Shown here: piece by piece, positions 14,156 through 23,106 of the stretch
Layout: each line of letters starts with the position of its first letter
Numbering within the stretch: position 1 is the stretch's first letter
Assembly: GCF_001984035.1 (NCBI RefSeq)
Contig: NZ_CP019449.1
Span: 3,224,001 to 3,288,000 of the forward strand
Origin: Sphingopyxis sp. QXT-31
Lineage (GTDB): Bacteria > Pseudomonadota > Alphaproteobacteria > Sphingomonadales > Sphingomonadaceae
Reading direction: 5' to 3'
Length of the DNA stretch: 64,000 nt
Notes under the pieces: generated by a model
Told to the model about the DNA's origin: nothing
Databases searched by the model: none
Seen by the model: only the letters and a program-made list of their open reading frames with translations
Position numbers and translations under genes: made by a program

Positions 14156-15082
14156 TCATACCGGGCGGCACTGCTCCTCAAGCTCGGCGATGCGCTCCGA
14201 GCAAATCGCATGGACCGCACGCCCCAGTTCCTCGACGCAGCCGCCGAGCCAAAGCAGCTCTTCTTCGGTGATGCGGTAATGCTTCGAATAGCGCGCCTTC
14301 ACATAGGCTTCCTTCAGCTTCTCGAAGCGGGCGCGATCGGCGCGCGTCTCGCGCGGCCAAGCATTGACCAGCCGCATATCGATGCGTTCGGCCTGTGTGC
14401 GGAGGAAACCAAGGTTGTGAACATGCGGGGTGTAAAAGGTGCAGACCAGCAGAACGCAGTGATAGAGGAATTCGGAGCTTTGATGGAGGTCGAACGCTGC
14501 GGGCTTCAGGAAGCCTTTCTCTCGACCTACTGCCGATAATTCGAACCGCTGCATGGCGAGCGGAAACCACTCGTCGAAATATTCCTGCGCCATCGCGAGC
14601 GCCTGCTCGGGCGTCTTCGGCTTGGGCTTGTGCAATTCCTTGTCGTCATATGCGTAGAGCGCGATGCCGTCCTTCGCGACGTCCATGAAGAAATAGCGCC
14701 CATGCGCGAGCCCGTCGTTCACCTCCTGGAGCGTGTGGACGATGAAATTGACCGGCGTGTGCAACGTCTTGTCGATCGCTAGCTCGCGAATGAGCCGGTC
14801 CTCGAGCTTCAGCCAGAAATCGACGCGTTCGGTCAGGCGCTTGTCGTTGACGATGATGAGGAGGTCGAAATCCGACCGATAGCCCTTGGCGGTATGCGGC
14901 TCGTCGACCCAGCCGCCGCGGGCATAGCTGCCGTAGAGGATCAGCTTTTCGATCCGGCCCTTCTTCTTCCAGCCCATCGTCGCCAGCGCGATCGCATCCT
15001 CGAACTCTTCGAAGATGATCGCCTTCACGCGCTCGAGTTCGCGCTGCTTGTTCGGCGGTAGATGATCGAGATCGGTTCGCAT
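14156..15082 (-). CDS. Nucleotidyltransferase-HEPN fusion protein (MNT-HEPN)
   Basis: 308 residues from ATG 15082. The N-terminal half is a minimal nucleotidyltransferase: LILYGSYARGGWVD and YRSDFDLLIIV give the GSxxRG...SDxDL metal-binding motif. The C-terminal half is a HEPN domain with a long helical bundle and an Arg/His motif in KARYSKHYRIT, preceded by EKLKEAYV. Separate MNT and HEPN proteins form toxin-antitoxin pairs in which the MNT AMPylates the HEPN RNase; fusions also occur on mobile elements. It is 63 bp from the DUF2493 gene upstream and may be co-transcribed. Confidence 0.82.
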   Translation of the reverse strand: MRTDLDHLPPNKQRELERVKAIIFEEFEDAIALATMGWKKKGRIEKLILYGSYARGGWVDEPHTAKGYRSDFDLLIIVNDKRLTERVDFWLKLEDRLIRELAIDKTLHTPVNFIVHTLQEVNDGLAHGRYFFMDVAKDGIALYAYDDKELHKPKPKTPEQALAMAQEYFDEWFPLAMQRFELSAVGREKGFLKPAAFDLHQSSEFLYHCVLLVCTFYTPHVHNLGFLRTQAERIDMRLVNAWPRETRADRARFEKLKEAYVKARYSKHYRITEEELLWLGGCVEELGRAVHAICSERIAELEEQCRPV

Positions 15083-15145
15083 GACTATTCTCACCCTGTA
15101 AGTCCGCTCGCCCGATGGCAAGCTATGTTGCAGTCAAATTTGCCG

Positions 15146-16087
15146 TCAAGTTTCGGGCGGCACGCGAAAATCCCAGACGGGGATGCCGAAGGCGCGCGCC
15201 TTGTCGACGAGATTGTCCTGGATGCCGGTGCCCGAGAAGACGACCAGCCCGGCGGGCATCGCGTCGATCATCCGGTCGTTGCGCTTGAAGGGCGCGGCCT
15301 TCTTGTGGCGGTTCCAGTCGGGCCGGAAAGCGACCTGCGGCACGCGGCGGGTATCGGCCCAGCAGGCGGCGGCGCGCTCGGCCCCGGTGGGCGTTGCGCC
15401 ATGCATCAGCACCATGTCGGGGTGGCGGGCATGGATACGATCGAGCGCGGCCCAGATATGCTGGTGATCGTTGCAGGCGGGACCACCGCTGAAGGCGACG
15501 CGGGTGCCTTCGGGGATCAATACAGCGGCCTTTTCGCGCAGCCGTTTGTCGAGAAAATCACGGCTGTCGATCATCGACGCGGTCAGCGTCTTGTGCTGTG
15601 CGCGCGATCCGGTGCGCGGCATCCACGCCTTGCGGACATGAAGGCGGAATTGCTCGGCGGCGCATTCGCGGAAAAATTCCATGGTGTCGCGGCGCTCGAT
15701 CATCGTGATGCCTTCGGCGATCTTGCGCTCCAGTTCGACCGAGCGGATTTCACTGCCGTCCTGCTCGCGCTGCTGCTCGCGCTGGGCCTGTTCGTTGCGA
15801 TCGAGGTCGCGTTCGATCCGCTCGCCGGCGCGGTGGAAGATATTGACAATGTTCCAGAGCAAATCCTCGAGATCGGGCTCGATGCGTGTGTCGATAAGAC
15901 AGCTCGTCATCGCGTCGAAGATGTCGGCGACGGCGCCGCCGGCAAGCCGGTCGTCGGGAAGCGGCCTTCCGTCGGGTTCGTCGTCATAGGGACGATGGCC
16001 GTAGAGCTGCATTTCCTGAAGAAGATAAGCGCTGGCGCCGGGTTCATGCGGTTCGCCGCGTTCGGGAAGGTCGGACAGGTCGGTCAT
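15146..16087 (-). CDS. DUF2493 protein with SLOG-type (YspA/cpYpsA-like) nucleotide-binding domain
   Basis: 313 residues from ATG 16087; the upstream extension has only a low-complexity reading. The N-terminal half is acidic and helical, with a charged coiled stretch (ERIERDLDRNEQAQREQQREQDG). The C-terminal third is the DUF2493 domain: VAFSGGPACNDHQHIWAALDRIHARHPDMVLMHGATPTGAERAAACWA, a Rossmann-like fold of the SLOG superfamily that probably binds a nucleotide derivative. These proteins are common on sphingomonad plasmids and integrative elements next to ParB and DNA-processing genes, as here. Biochemical role unknown. Confidence 0.8.
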   Translation of the reverse strand: MTDLSDLPERGEPHEPGASAYLLQEMQLYGHRPYDDEPDGRPLPDDRLAGGAVADIFDAMTSCLIDTRIEPDLEDLLWNIVNIFHRAGERIERDLDRNEQAQREQQREQDGSEIRSVELERKIAEGITMIERRDTMEFFRECAAEQFRLHVRKAWMPRTGSRAQHKTLTASMIDSRDFLDKRLREKAAVLIPEGTRVAFSGGPACNDHQHIWAALDRIHARHPDMVLMHGATPTGAERAAACWADTRRVPQVAFRPDWNRHKKAAPFKRNDRMIDAMPAGLVVFSGTGIQDNLVDKARAFGIPVWDFRVPPET

Positions 16088-16217
16088 GGCGTCTCTCGCA
16101 TCTGGCGGCCGCGCCTCTCGCGGCCTTCGCGGCGACGCCTCCGCGGCGGCGGGTGCGGGTCCGCACCGCACGGACAGAGTCCGGGCGGCCGAAGCGCAGC
16201 GAAGGATGGCGGGCGAA

Positions 16218-16268
16218 GGCTATTTTGCCTCGCGATGCAAAGGGGCAGAGCCCCGGCGGAAAATAGCC
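16218..16268. repeat. Nested inverted repeat (double hairpin)
   Basis: The outer arms GGCTATTTT (16218-16226) and AAAATAGCC (16260-16268) are exact complements. Inside lies a tight hairpin GGGGC-AGA-GCCCC (16242-16254). Outside coding sequence, such a two-level structure could be a protein-binding site of the element (replication, partition or transfer) or a small structured RNA. No U-run follows, so it is not a simple terminator. Confidence 0.45.
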
Positions 16269-16431
16269 GCACGCCAGGCCATTGCGAGGCCCGCGCGCGC
16301 TGCCGCAGTCGCCCTCCAGCGAAGGCCGGAGGCGCGGGCTCTGCCGGGATGGGGCGAAGACCAACCTGTTCGCCCGGAGGATGACGGACCGGGTCAGAGA
16401 CGCGCGTCATTGCTTCTTTTCGGATGAAATA

Positions 16432-16460
16432 TTGACTTTTGTTCAATAAAGGAACATATG
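16432..16460 (+). promoter_or_regulatory. Promoter with operator-like dyad of the Xre-RES toxin-antitoxin pair
   Basis: TTGACT (16432-16437), 17-bp spacer, CATATG (16455-16460). The dyad TGTTC-N7-GAACA (16440-16456) fills the spacer. Autorepression by the antitoxin through such a site is usual for Xre-RES systems. The next gene starts at 16481 with GGAG 7 bases upstream. Confidence 0.65.
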
Positions 16461-16480
16461 GGCCATGAAAGGAGCCCGAC

Positions 16481-16864
16481 ATGGCAACGGCAGTAGCCAA
16501 GATGATCGACCGGAAGGATCTTACCGGCCCGGCGCTGCGCACCTTTTTCAACATCGCCGAGGCGTGGAAGCTCAGCGAAAGCGAGCAGATGGCGGTCCTC
16601 GGGCTCGACAGCCGTTCGACGCTGCATAACTGGAAACGCGGCGAGGTCGCGGCGCTTTCGAAGGATGCGCTCGAGCGGATTTCCTATGTCATGGGCATCT
16701 ACAAGGGCTTGCAGATTCTCGTGCCGCAGACCGCCGACGAATGGGTCCGCAAGCCGAACAAGGCGAAGAGCTTCGCCGGCAAGTCCGCCCTCGACCGGAT
16801 GGTGTCGGGCAATGTCTCGGACCTTTATGTCGTGCGGCAATATATCGACGGGCAGCGCGGCTAA
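16481..16864 (+). CDS. Xre/MbcA/ParS-type antitoxin
   Basis: 127 residues. The N-terminal helical part contains a helix-turn-helix (LSESEQMAVLGLDSRSTLHNWKRGEVAALSKDALERISYVMGIYKGLQ). The C-terminal part (FAGKSALDRMVSGNVSDLYVVRQYIDGQRG) is the region that covers the toxin in this family. The pair order, antitoxin first and toxin 4 bp downstream, is canonical. The dyad in the promoter suggests autorepression. Confidence 0.88.
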   Translation: MATAVAKMIDRKDLTGPALRTFFNIAEAWKLSESEQMAVLGLDSRSTLHNWKRGEVAALSKDALERISYVMGIYKGLQILVPQTADEWVRKPNKAKSFAGKSALDRMVSGNVSDLYVVRQYIDGQRG

Positions 16865-16868
16865 GCCC

Positions 16869-17558
16869 ATGCCGCTCGACATTCCGGTGACGGCGACGAG
16901 CTGGACGCCCTGCTATCGCATCATCCCCAGCCGCTTCCCGCCGATCGGCCTGTTCGAAAAGGTTGCCGAGCCGGCCGATCTCGAGGCGGTCTTCCAGATC
17001 GAGGCGATGACCAACGACCGCCTCCGCGACGAAGTCGGCGTGCTCGCGCTGGTGCCGCCCGAGGACCGTGTTTCGGGTCCCGGCACGACACCGATCATGG
17101 CCGCCTTCACCCATCTCAATCCCGAGGGCAGCCGTTTTACCGACGGCAGCTTCGGTGTCTTCTACGCCGGCCTCACGCTGGACACCGCGATCGCGGAAAC
17201 GCGGCACCACCGCGCCAGATTCCTCGCAGCGACCGACGAGCCCGCGCAGGAGATCGACATGCGCGTCTATGCCGTCGACCTTGAGGCCGGTCTCCACGAC
17301 ATTCGCGGTCTCGCGGACAGCCATGCGTATCTCTACGATCCGGACAGCTATATCCATGCGCAAGGGCTCGGGGCCGAACTGCGCGATGCGGGTGCGGACG
17401 GTATCCTCTACCAAAGCGTCCGCGATCCCGGCGGCGAATGCGCCGCCGTCTTCCGGCCGCGCCTCCTGTCCAACAGCCGGCAGGAACGGCATCTCTGCTA
17501 TATGTGGGACGGCACGGCCATCACGACCATCTATGAAAAGAAGAGCCTCGATAGCTGA
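16869..17558 (+). CDS. RES-domain toxin (NAD+-degrading type)
   Basis: 229 residues from ATG 16869, 4 bp after the antitoxin stop. The RES domain is complete: YRIIPSRF near the N-terminus gives the conserved Arg, GSFGVFYAGLTLDTAIAETRHHRARF holds the Tyr and Glu of the active site, and a Ser-containing segment (YQSVRDPGGECAAVFRP) follows. RES toxins deplete NAD+ by phosphorolysis or hydrolysis and are neutralised by the Xre-type antitoxin encoded just upstream. On a mobile element the pair would act in maintenance or in phage defence. Confidence 0.9.
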   Translation: MPLDIPVTATSWTPCYRIIPSRFPPIGLFEKVAEPADLEAVFQIEAMTNDRLRDEVGVLALVPPEDRVSGPGTTPIMAAFTHLNPEGSRFTDGSFGVFYAGLTLDTAIAETRHHRARFLAATDEPAQEIDMRVYAVDLEAGLHDIRGLADSHAYLYDPDSYIHAQGLGAELRDAGADGILYQSVRDPGGECAAVFRPRLLSNSRQERHLCYMWDGTAITTIYEKKSLDS

Positions 17559-17607
17559 AAGAGCGCGATAGCGTCCGGGCTCCAAGCCGAACCGTTTTCG
17601 TCAGGGA

Positions 17608-18645
17608 TCATCGTCCAAGAAATCTCTCCGCGTCGACCGGCGTCAACTGCGACCCCAAGTTTTCCGCCAGCCGCGCCGGGCCGAACCGGCGAAGATCGGT
17701 ATTGAGATCGTCGCGCTGCGGCTCGAGCGCGTGGACCGCGATGCCGAGCGGCAAGGCGCGCTCGTTCAGCGCGGCCCAGGCAGAACGCCCGGCGGGATCA
17801 TCGTCGCGCGCGACATAGAGGCGCCGCAGGCATGCCGGAAACAGGAGCGCCGCGAGATGCGCTGCGGAGAGGCCGGCGACGATCGGCAGCGATGGCGCAA
17901 CCTCGCGCAATGACAACATGGTCTCGATGCCCTCGCCGAAGGCCATGACCTCTCCCGCCAGTCCGAAGCGCACGCCATGCCCCAAAAGATGTCCCATCGC
18001 GCGCCGCGGATAGGCCACCGGCGCCTTGGCCGGCCGTGCCGGATCGAGCCAGGTCCGATGGACGCCCATGAGCGAGCCGTCCAAATCGGTCACCGCTGCA
18101 ATCATCGCCGGGAATGCCGGCTTGACCGATGGGGCATCCTCTTCGGACCGGCGATAATAGCAATGCGGATGATATCGCAGCGCCGGCAAATCCCCGCCCC
18201 GCCGAAGAGCGCGGTCCGCGAGATAGGTTGGCACCAGCGTCCCGGCGATGGGTTTCGAAGCCGCCCAAAGCCGCGCGGCCGCCTCCCTGCTTCCCGGGCT
18301 CGCCCGCCGCGGACGCGGGTTGCGCTTCACCGGGTCAGGCAGAGGCAGGCTCAGGAAGCGCCGCGCCTCGGCAAGCGTTTCGCCGAGGCTCATATGCGCG
18401 CAGCTCGCGGCGATGATGTCGAGGAGATCGCCATGATCGCCGGTCGCCGCATCGGTCCATTTTCCGGCGCGCGGTTTGCCCTCGCTGCCGCTGAGCCGGA
18501 CGTAAAGACTTCGCCCCGGCGCATTATGCACGTCGCCGACCAGCCAATAATGGCCTTCACGGCGACCGTTCGAGAGATAATGACGGCACACCGCCTCGGC
18601 ATTCTCACCGAGACGGCGCGCGAGTTCACGGGCTGGGCTTTCCAT
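17608..18645 (-). CDS. Toprim-domain protein (primase-like, plasmid/ICE type)
   Basis: 345 residues from ATG 18645, 11 bp after the giant helicase gene. The N-terminal part (LARRLGENAEAVCRHYLSNGRREGHYWLVGDV) resembles the zinc-ribbon/DUF7146 region of mobile-element primases but without a clear zinc site. The toprim fold follows: VMAFGEGIETMLSLREV gives the acidic Glu, and RRLYVARDDDPAGRSAW gives the DxDxxG-type motif. Such proteins prime replication or transfer of large plasmids and integrative elements. It is last in the minus-strand run that begins at DUF2958/ParB. Confidence 0.8.
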   Translation of the reverse strand: MESPARELARRLGENAEAVCRHYLSNGRREGHYWLVGDVHNAPGRSLYVRLSGSEGKPRAGKWTDAATGDHGDLLDIIAASCAHMSLGETLAEARRFLSLPLPDPVKRNPRPRRASPGSREAAARLWAASKPIAGTLVPTYLADRALRRGGDLPALRYHPHCYYRRSEEDAPSVKPAFPAMIAAVTDLDGSLMGVHRTWLDPARPAKAPVAYPRRAMGHLLGHGVRFGLAGEVMAFGEGIETMLSLREVAPSLPIVAGLSAAHLAALLFPACLRRLYVARDDDPAGRSAWAALNERALPLGIAVHALEPQRDDLNTDLRRFGPARLAENLGSQLTPVDAERFLGR

Positions 18646-18656
18646 GCGGGGCTCCT

Positions 18657-21600
18657 TCAGGCGGCCTTGCGGTCGCTGACCCGCTCGATCGGAAACCGAT
18701 CGACGAGCCGGGCGAACACATCGGCGCCAGCAGCCCCTGCCGGCACGTAGAGCTTCAATTTCCACGAGACGATCTCCGAAATCAAGCCAAATGCCTTCAG
18801 CCGCTCGATACCCAGATCGTTGAAACCGGTAAGCTCGATCCGCCAGTCGTTCATGGCCCGGACGCGCGCGACGCGCTGACCCTCAGCGAGGTGGAAAACG
18901 GCATCGCCCGCGAGCAACATCGACCAGGCTTGTTCGGCCGACAGCTTCGGCGGCCCGTCATCGACGATCCGAGCGGCCCATGCGGGCGATACGCGGCGGC
19001 CGATCACGCGCTCGCCAGCATCGGTCTGCAGGCGGTAGACCCGTGTCGACTCGTTCGGCAGGCTGCGCCAGATCGGCAACAGGAGCCCCGAGACCATATG
19101 GAGCGTGCCGGTTTCATATTCAGGAAGCTCTCGAAGTTCGGCTTCCCACGCCGCGGTAAACGCCTCCGCATCGACGATAGTCCAGTGGCTCGCCCCGAAT
19201 TGCTCGGCGAGGATCAGTACAGTCTCCATCGGGCGGATCAGGCGGAAGCGGCGATGCACCGCACCCTCGTCGTCGACGAGGCTGCGCGCGCGCAGCTTGA
19301 CCGCTGCCCGGCCCGAACGCCCGTTCACCAGCAACGCCGCTTCTTCAGCCCGAGCGAGATCGAGCACCTTGCCGAGCGAGAGCGGGACGACGCGGTCAAT
19401 CCGGTCGATCGTCAGAAGCTGAGTCTCGGCGCCGGTGCCGGGATGGGTGTAGATCGTCCGGCGATCGGTGACGATGAAGCTCTCGGCGCGCAGCGTCTCG
19501 AGGCCGACCTCATAGCTGCCCGCCGCGATCGCCGCCTCGACCCGGGCGACGAGCAGCCCCTCGAACGCGTCGAACAGGATATTCTGTAGGTCGATGGTGA
19601 GCGCGAGCATGCGGTTGAGGAAGGTGGTGATCGGCGGCAGTTCGTCGCGAATCCCGCCTTCGGCATCGAGCAGCGACAGCCCGGTCGCGGCCTCGAAGCA
19701 GAGCAGCGAGCAGCCCTCCACCTTGCCGCGCACGATCAGCATGTAGAGCTGGCGGAGCGCGTCGCGGGCATAGAAGGATTCCAGATTGTCGTGCGCGCTG
19801 AACATATTCTGGCCGCCCGTCTGCCGCTGCCCCCGCGTGATCGCGCCCATCGTGTCGAGCCGCCGCGCGATCGTCGAGATGAAGCGCTTCTGCGCTTTCA
19901 CGTCGGTCGATACCGGGCGGAACATCGGCGGCTGCCTCTGGTTCGTGCGGTTCGTGCGCCCGAAGCCCTGGATCGCGGCATCGGCCTTCCAGCCCGCCTC
20001 GAGCAGATAGTGGATACGGCGGCGCTGGTTCTTCGCGCCAAGGTCGGCATGATAGGAGCGCCCGGTGCCGCCGGCTTCCGAAAAGACGAGAATTCGCTTC
20101 TCATCGTCCATGAAAGCATGGGTCTCGCCGACATTGGCGCTGCCCGGACGGTTCTCGACCGCGAAACGGACGTCGCCACTCTCGCGGGCCCGCGGCACGA
20201 TCCGCCGCGAGCGCCCCGTCACCTCGGCCACCATAGCGGTCCCGAAATGCTGGACGATCTGGTCGAGCGCGCCCGGCACGGGCGGCAGCGACGCCAGCTT
20301 CTCGATCATCGCGTCGCGGCGCCGACAGGCTTCGCGGCTGACGATCATATTGCCGTCGCCGTCATAGGCCGGGCGCGACGACAGATTGCCGTCGCCGTCG
20401 GTGCAGGGCTCGAAGAGCTGGACCGGGAAGCTCGACGCAAGATAGTCGAGCACATATTCGCGCGGCGTGATGTCGACCGACACATCGTTCCACTCGTCCG
20501 CCTGGATCTCGGCCAGCCGCCGCTCCTGCAGCGCCTCGCCGGTCGAGACAATCTGAACGACCGCCGCATGGCCCGCCTCAAGATCGCGCGCGATGCTCGC
20601 GATCGCGCTCGGCGTCTGCATCGCGGTGATGAGATGGTTGAAAAAGCGCTGCTTGGTGCTCTCGAACGCCGATCGCGCCGCCGACTTGGCCTGGGCATTC
20701 AATGTGCCATGTTCTGCGCTCGTCACCCCCGCCGCCTCCATCGCGGCATTGAGATTATTGTGGATGACCTGGAAGGCGGCGGCATAGCTGTCGTAGATGC
20801 GCCGTTGTTCGCCCGTCAGCGCATGTTCGAGCAGCTCATATTCGACGCCGTCGAAGGAGAGCGAACGCGACGCGTAAAGGCCGAGCGCCTTCAGGTCGCG
20901 CGCGAGCACTTCCATCGCCGCAACCCCGCCGTCCTCGATCGCCGCGACGAAATCGGCACGCGATGCGAAGGGGAAATCACTGCCGCCCCAGAGACCCAGA
21001 CGCTGCGCATAAGCGAGGTTCTGAACCGTCGTGGCACCCGTCGCCGAGACATAGACGATGCGCGCCTCGGGAAGCGCATGTTGGAGGCGAAGCCCGGCAC
21101 GGCCTTGCTGCGAAGGCTTCTGATCGCCGCGTTCGCCCTTCCCACCCGCGGCATTGGCCATCGCATGGGCTTCATCGAAGATGATGACGCCGTCGAAGTC
21201 GCGGCCGAGCCATTCGACGATCTGCTCGATCCGGCTCGCCTTCCCCTCGCGCCCTTGCGAACGCAATGTCGCATAGGTGGTGAAGAGAATGGCCTCGCCG
21301 AGCTTCACCGGTGCCCCCTGCCGGAAGCGCGACAGCGGCGTGACGAGCAATTTCTCCTGCCCCAGCGCCGACCAGTCGCGCTGCGCGTCTTCGAGCAGCT
21401 TGTCCGACTTCGAGATCCAGAGCGCACGGCGGCGGCCTTTCAGCATATTATCGAGAATGATGCCCGCGACCTGCCGGCCTTTGCCCGCGCCGGTGCCGTC
21501 GCCGAGGAACCAGCCGCGCCGGAACTGCACCGCGCCTTCCGCGTCATCGGATGCGGCGCCGACGACGTCCCAGGTGGCATCGACCGTCCACGCACCCGAG

Positions 21601-23015
21601 AGATGCCCGCCATGGGCTTCGCCCGCATAGATGATCGATTCAAGCTGCGCGTCGGACAGCACGCCTTCGCTGACGAGATGCGCCGGCAGATGCGGTCGAT
21701 AGACAGGCTTGGGGGGCGCGACCGATGCCATCGAGGCCGACTGGACGAGCGCGGTGGGATGCGGCCTCGCCCCGGGAATGGAGAGCGATTGAAGTGCATA
21801 GGGCTCGTAGATCGTGTCGCCGAGCTGGCCCTCGGGCGGCACCCAGTCCAATGTTTCATAGCCAAGCTCGACGCCGGCATCGCCGGGCGGCGCAGCCTTT
21901 GCCGAAGCCCGGGCACATGCGTCATCAACATTCGCCGTCGCTCGGGCCTGCACCGCCGTCGCCGGTGCAACGGGCAAAGCGGGCGGTGCCGGGCGCGGCG
22001 GCAGATCCTCCTCGACCCATTGGAGCAATGTGGCAAGGTCGGGGGCTTCGCCGCGGCTTTGTGGAAGCTGCGCGGGATCGCCCGCGGGAACCTTGTCGAT
22101 CACGATGAGGCGGGTGGGTATCGTCGTGCCATGCCTGGCGAAGACCTTGCCGGCGATCGCCGCCGAGAAACGAAGCGTGGCGCTTTCCTGCAAGCGGATG
22201 AAGGCGCCGCGCCATGCCGGCGCCTCAGGCGAGCAGCCGGCACCCACGATGGCGACAAGCCGGCCGCCGTCTTTCAGCCGCGCCAGCGCCGAGGCGATGT
22301 GACGAAGCGCCGCGCCCTTCATCTTGCGATCGACATTCACGAGTGAGGAGAATGGCGGGTTGATCAGAACGACATCGGGCGCGACCCCAGGATCGAGCCG
22401 GTCGTCGATCGCCGCGGCATCGTGACGGCTGACCAGCGTCGGCGCGAAGAGCAGCTCGAGCAAGCCCGCGCGCAGTTCGGCGAATTCGTTGAGCGCGAGC
22501 GTCGCGCCGGCAAGACCCGCGTGCACGGCGAGCATTCCCGTCCCCGCCGAGGGCTCGAGCACGCAATCGCCGGGCCGGATCGCGGCAGCGAAAGCGGCGA
22601 CGAAGGCGAGCGGCAGCGGGGTCGAGAATTGCTGGAAGGACTGCCCCTCCTCGGAGCGCCGCGTCTGGGTCGGGACACGCGCCGCGATGCGCTGCCACAT
22701 GGCGAGCTGGCGCTGCGGCGCGCGGCCGCGAGCGGCCAGCGCGCGCCCGTAGCGGCGCAGCAGCAGGACCTGCGCCGCCTCGCACGCATCATAAGCCATC
22801 TTCCAGTCCCATGCGCCCTCGGCATCGGTCTGGCCGTAGGCCGACGTCATCGCGATCCGGAGCTGCCCGGTGTCGAAGGGCGTTCCGTCCTCGAGCAGCG
22901 GAAGAAGGCGCTGGGCCGCATCGAAGAGCCGCGCCGCAGGGGTGGCCGCAGGTGAGGAAAGAGATGAGGCAATGGGGGCGGCGCCGGCTTCGGCGTCGGG
23001 CAAAATGGTTCGCAT
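18657..23015 (-). CDS. Giant SAM-methyltransferase / strawberry-notch-type helicase fusion
   Basis: 1,452 residues. Residues about 115-330 form an N6-adenine-type methyltransferase: LEPSAGTGMLAVHAGLAGA (SAM-binding) and VLINPPFSS (NPPF catalytic motif). A superfamily-2 helicase of the strawberry-notch family follows: GWFLGDGTGAGKGRQVAGIILDN (Walker A), VIIFDEAHAMANAAGGKG (DEAH), YVSATGATTVQNLAYAQRLGLWG, and the C-terminal GRSYHADLGAKNQRRRIHYLLEAGWKAD.AIQGFGRTNRTNQ (motif VI). These bifunctional proteins are typical of large plasmids and ICEs and may modify or protect element DNA. Start MRTILPDAE at 23015. Confidence 0.88.
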   Translation of the reverse strand: MRTILPDAEAGAAPIASSLSSPAATPAARLFDAAQRLLPLLEDGTPFDTGQLRIAMTSAYGQTDAEGAWDWKMAYDACEAAQVLLLRRYGRALAARGRAPQRQLAMWQRIAARVPTQTRRSEEGQSFQQFSTPLPLAFVAAFAAAIRPGDCVLEPSAGTGMLAVHAGLAGATLALNEFAELRAGLLELLFAPTLVSRHDAAAIDDRLDPGVAPDVVLINPPFSSLVNVDRKMKGAALRHIASALARLKDGGRLVAIVGAGCSPEAPAWRGAFIRLQESATLRFSAAIAGKVFARHGTTIPTRLIVIDKVPAGDPAQLPQSRGEAPDLATLLQWVEEDLPPRPAPPALPVAPATAVQARATANVDDACARASAKAAPPGDAGVELGYETLDWVPPEGQLGDTIYEPYALQSLSIPGARPHPTALVQSASMASVAPPKPVYRPHLPAHLVSEGVLSDAQLESIIYAGEAHGGHLSGAWTVDATWDVVGAASDDAEGAVQFRRGWFLGDGTGAGKGRQVAGIILDNMLKGRRRALWISKSDKLLEDAQRDWSALGQEKLLVTPLSRFRQGAPVKLGEAILFTTYATLRSQGREGKASRIEQIVEWLGRDFDGVIIFDEAHAMANAAGGKGERGDQKPSQQGRAGLRLQHALPEARIVYVSATGATTVQNLAYAQRLGLWGGSDFPFASRADFVAAIEDGGVAAMEVLARDLKALGLYASRSLSFDGVEYELLEHALTGEQRRIYDSYAAAFQVIHNNLNAAMEAAGVTSAEHGTLNAQAKSAARSAFESTKQRFFNHLITAMQTPSAIASIARDLEAGHAAVVQIVSTGEALQERRLAEIQADEWNDVSVDITPREYVLDYLASSFPVQLFEPCTDGDGNLSSRPAYDGDGNMIVSREACRRRDAMIEKLASLPPVPGALDQIVQHFGTAMVAEVTGRSRRIVPRARESGDVRFAVENRPGSANVGETHAFMDDEKRILVFSEAGGTGRSYHADLGAKNQRRRIHYLLEAGWKADAAIQGFGRTNRTNQRQPPMFRPVSTDVKAQKRFISTIARRLDTMGAITRGQRQTGGQNMFSAHDNLESFYARDALRQLYMLIVRGKVEGCSLLCFEAATGLSLLDAEGGIRDELPPITTFLNRMLALTIDLQNILFDAFEGLLVARVEAAIAAGSYEVGLETLRAESFIVTDRRTIYTHPGTGAETQLLTIDRIDRVVPLSLGKVLDLARAEEAALLVNGRSGRAAVKLRARSLVDDEGAVHRRFRLIRPMETVLILAEQFGASHWTIVDAEAFTAAWEAELRELPEYETGTLHMVSGLLLPIWRSLPNESTRVYRLQTDAGERVIGRRVSPAWAARIVDDGPPKLSAEQAWSMLLAGDAVFHLAEGQRVARVRAMNDWRIELTGFNDLGIERLKAFGLISEIVSWKLKLYVPAGAAGADVFARLVDRFPIERVSDRKAA

Positions 23016-23106
23016 GGCGGAATATCCTGGAGAGGCGTTGAAGGGCAGCCGCCAGGCGCTCTCTCCTGGACCCTGGGGCTATCCCCTTCCGGCCCGCCTC
23101 TTCCTC

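Larger units (their letters stand above)
16088..16480. other. 393-bp divergent intergenic region (DUF2493 / Xre antitoxin)
   Basis: Very GC-rich spacer between two divergent genes. It holds the nested inverted repeat at 16218-16268 and, at its right end, the promoter and operator of the Xre-RES pair. The left 130 bp would contain the promoter of the DUF2493/MNT-HEPN genes, but no clear -35/-10 pair stands out. Confidence 0.5.

Noticed and set aside
19791..22346. 851-codon open frame on the plus strand
   Set aside because: Antisense to the giant methyltransferase/helicase gene. The translation is low-complexity Arg/Ala/Asp-rich text with no motif, as expected opposite a high-GC gene.
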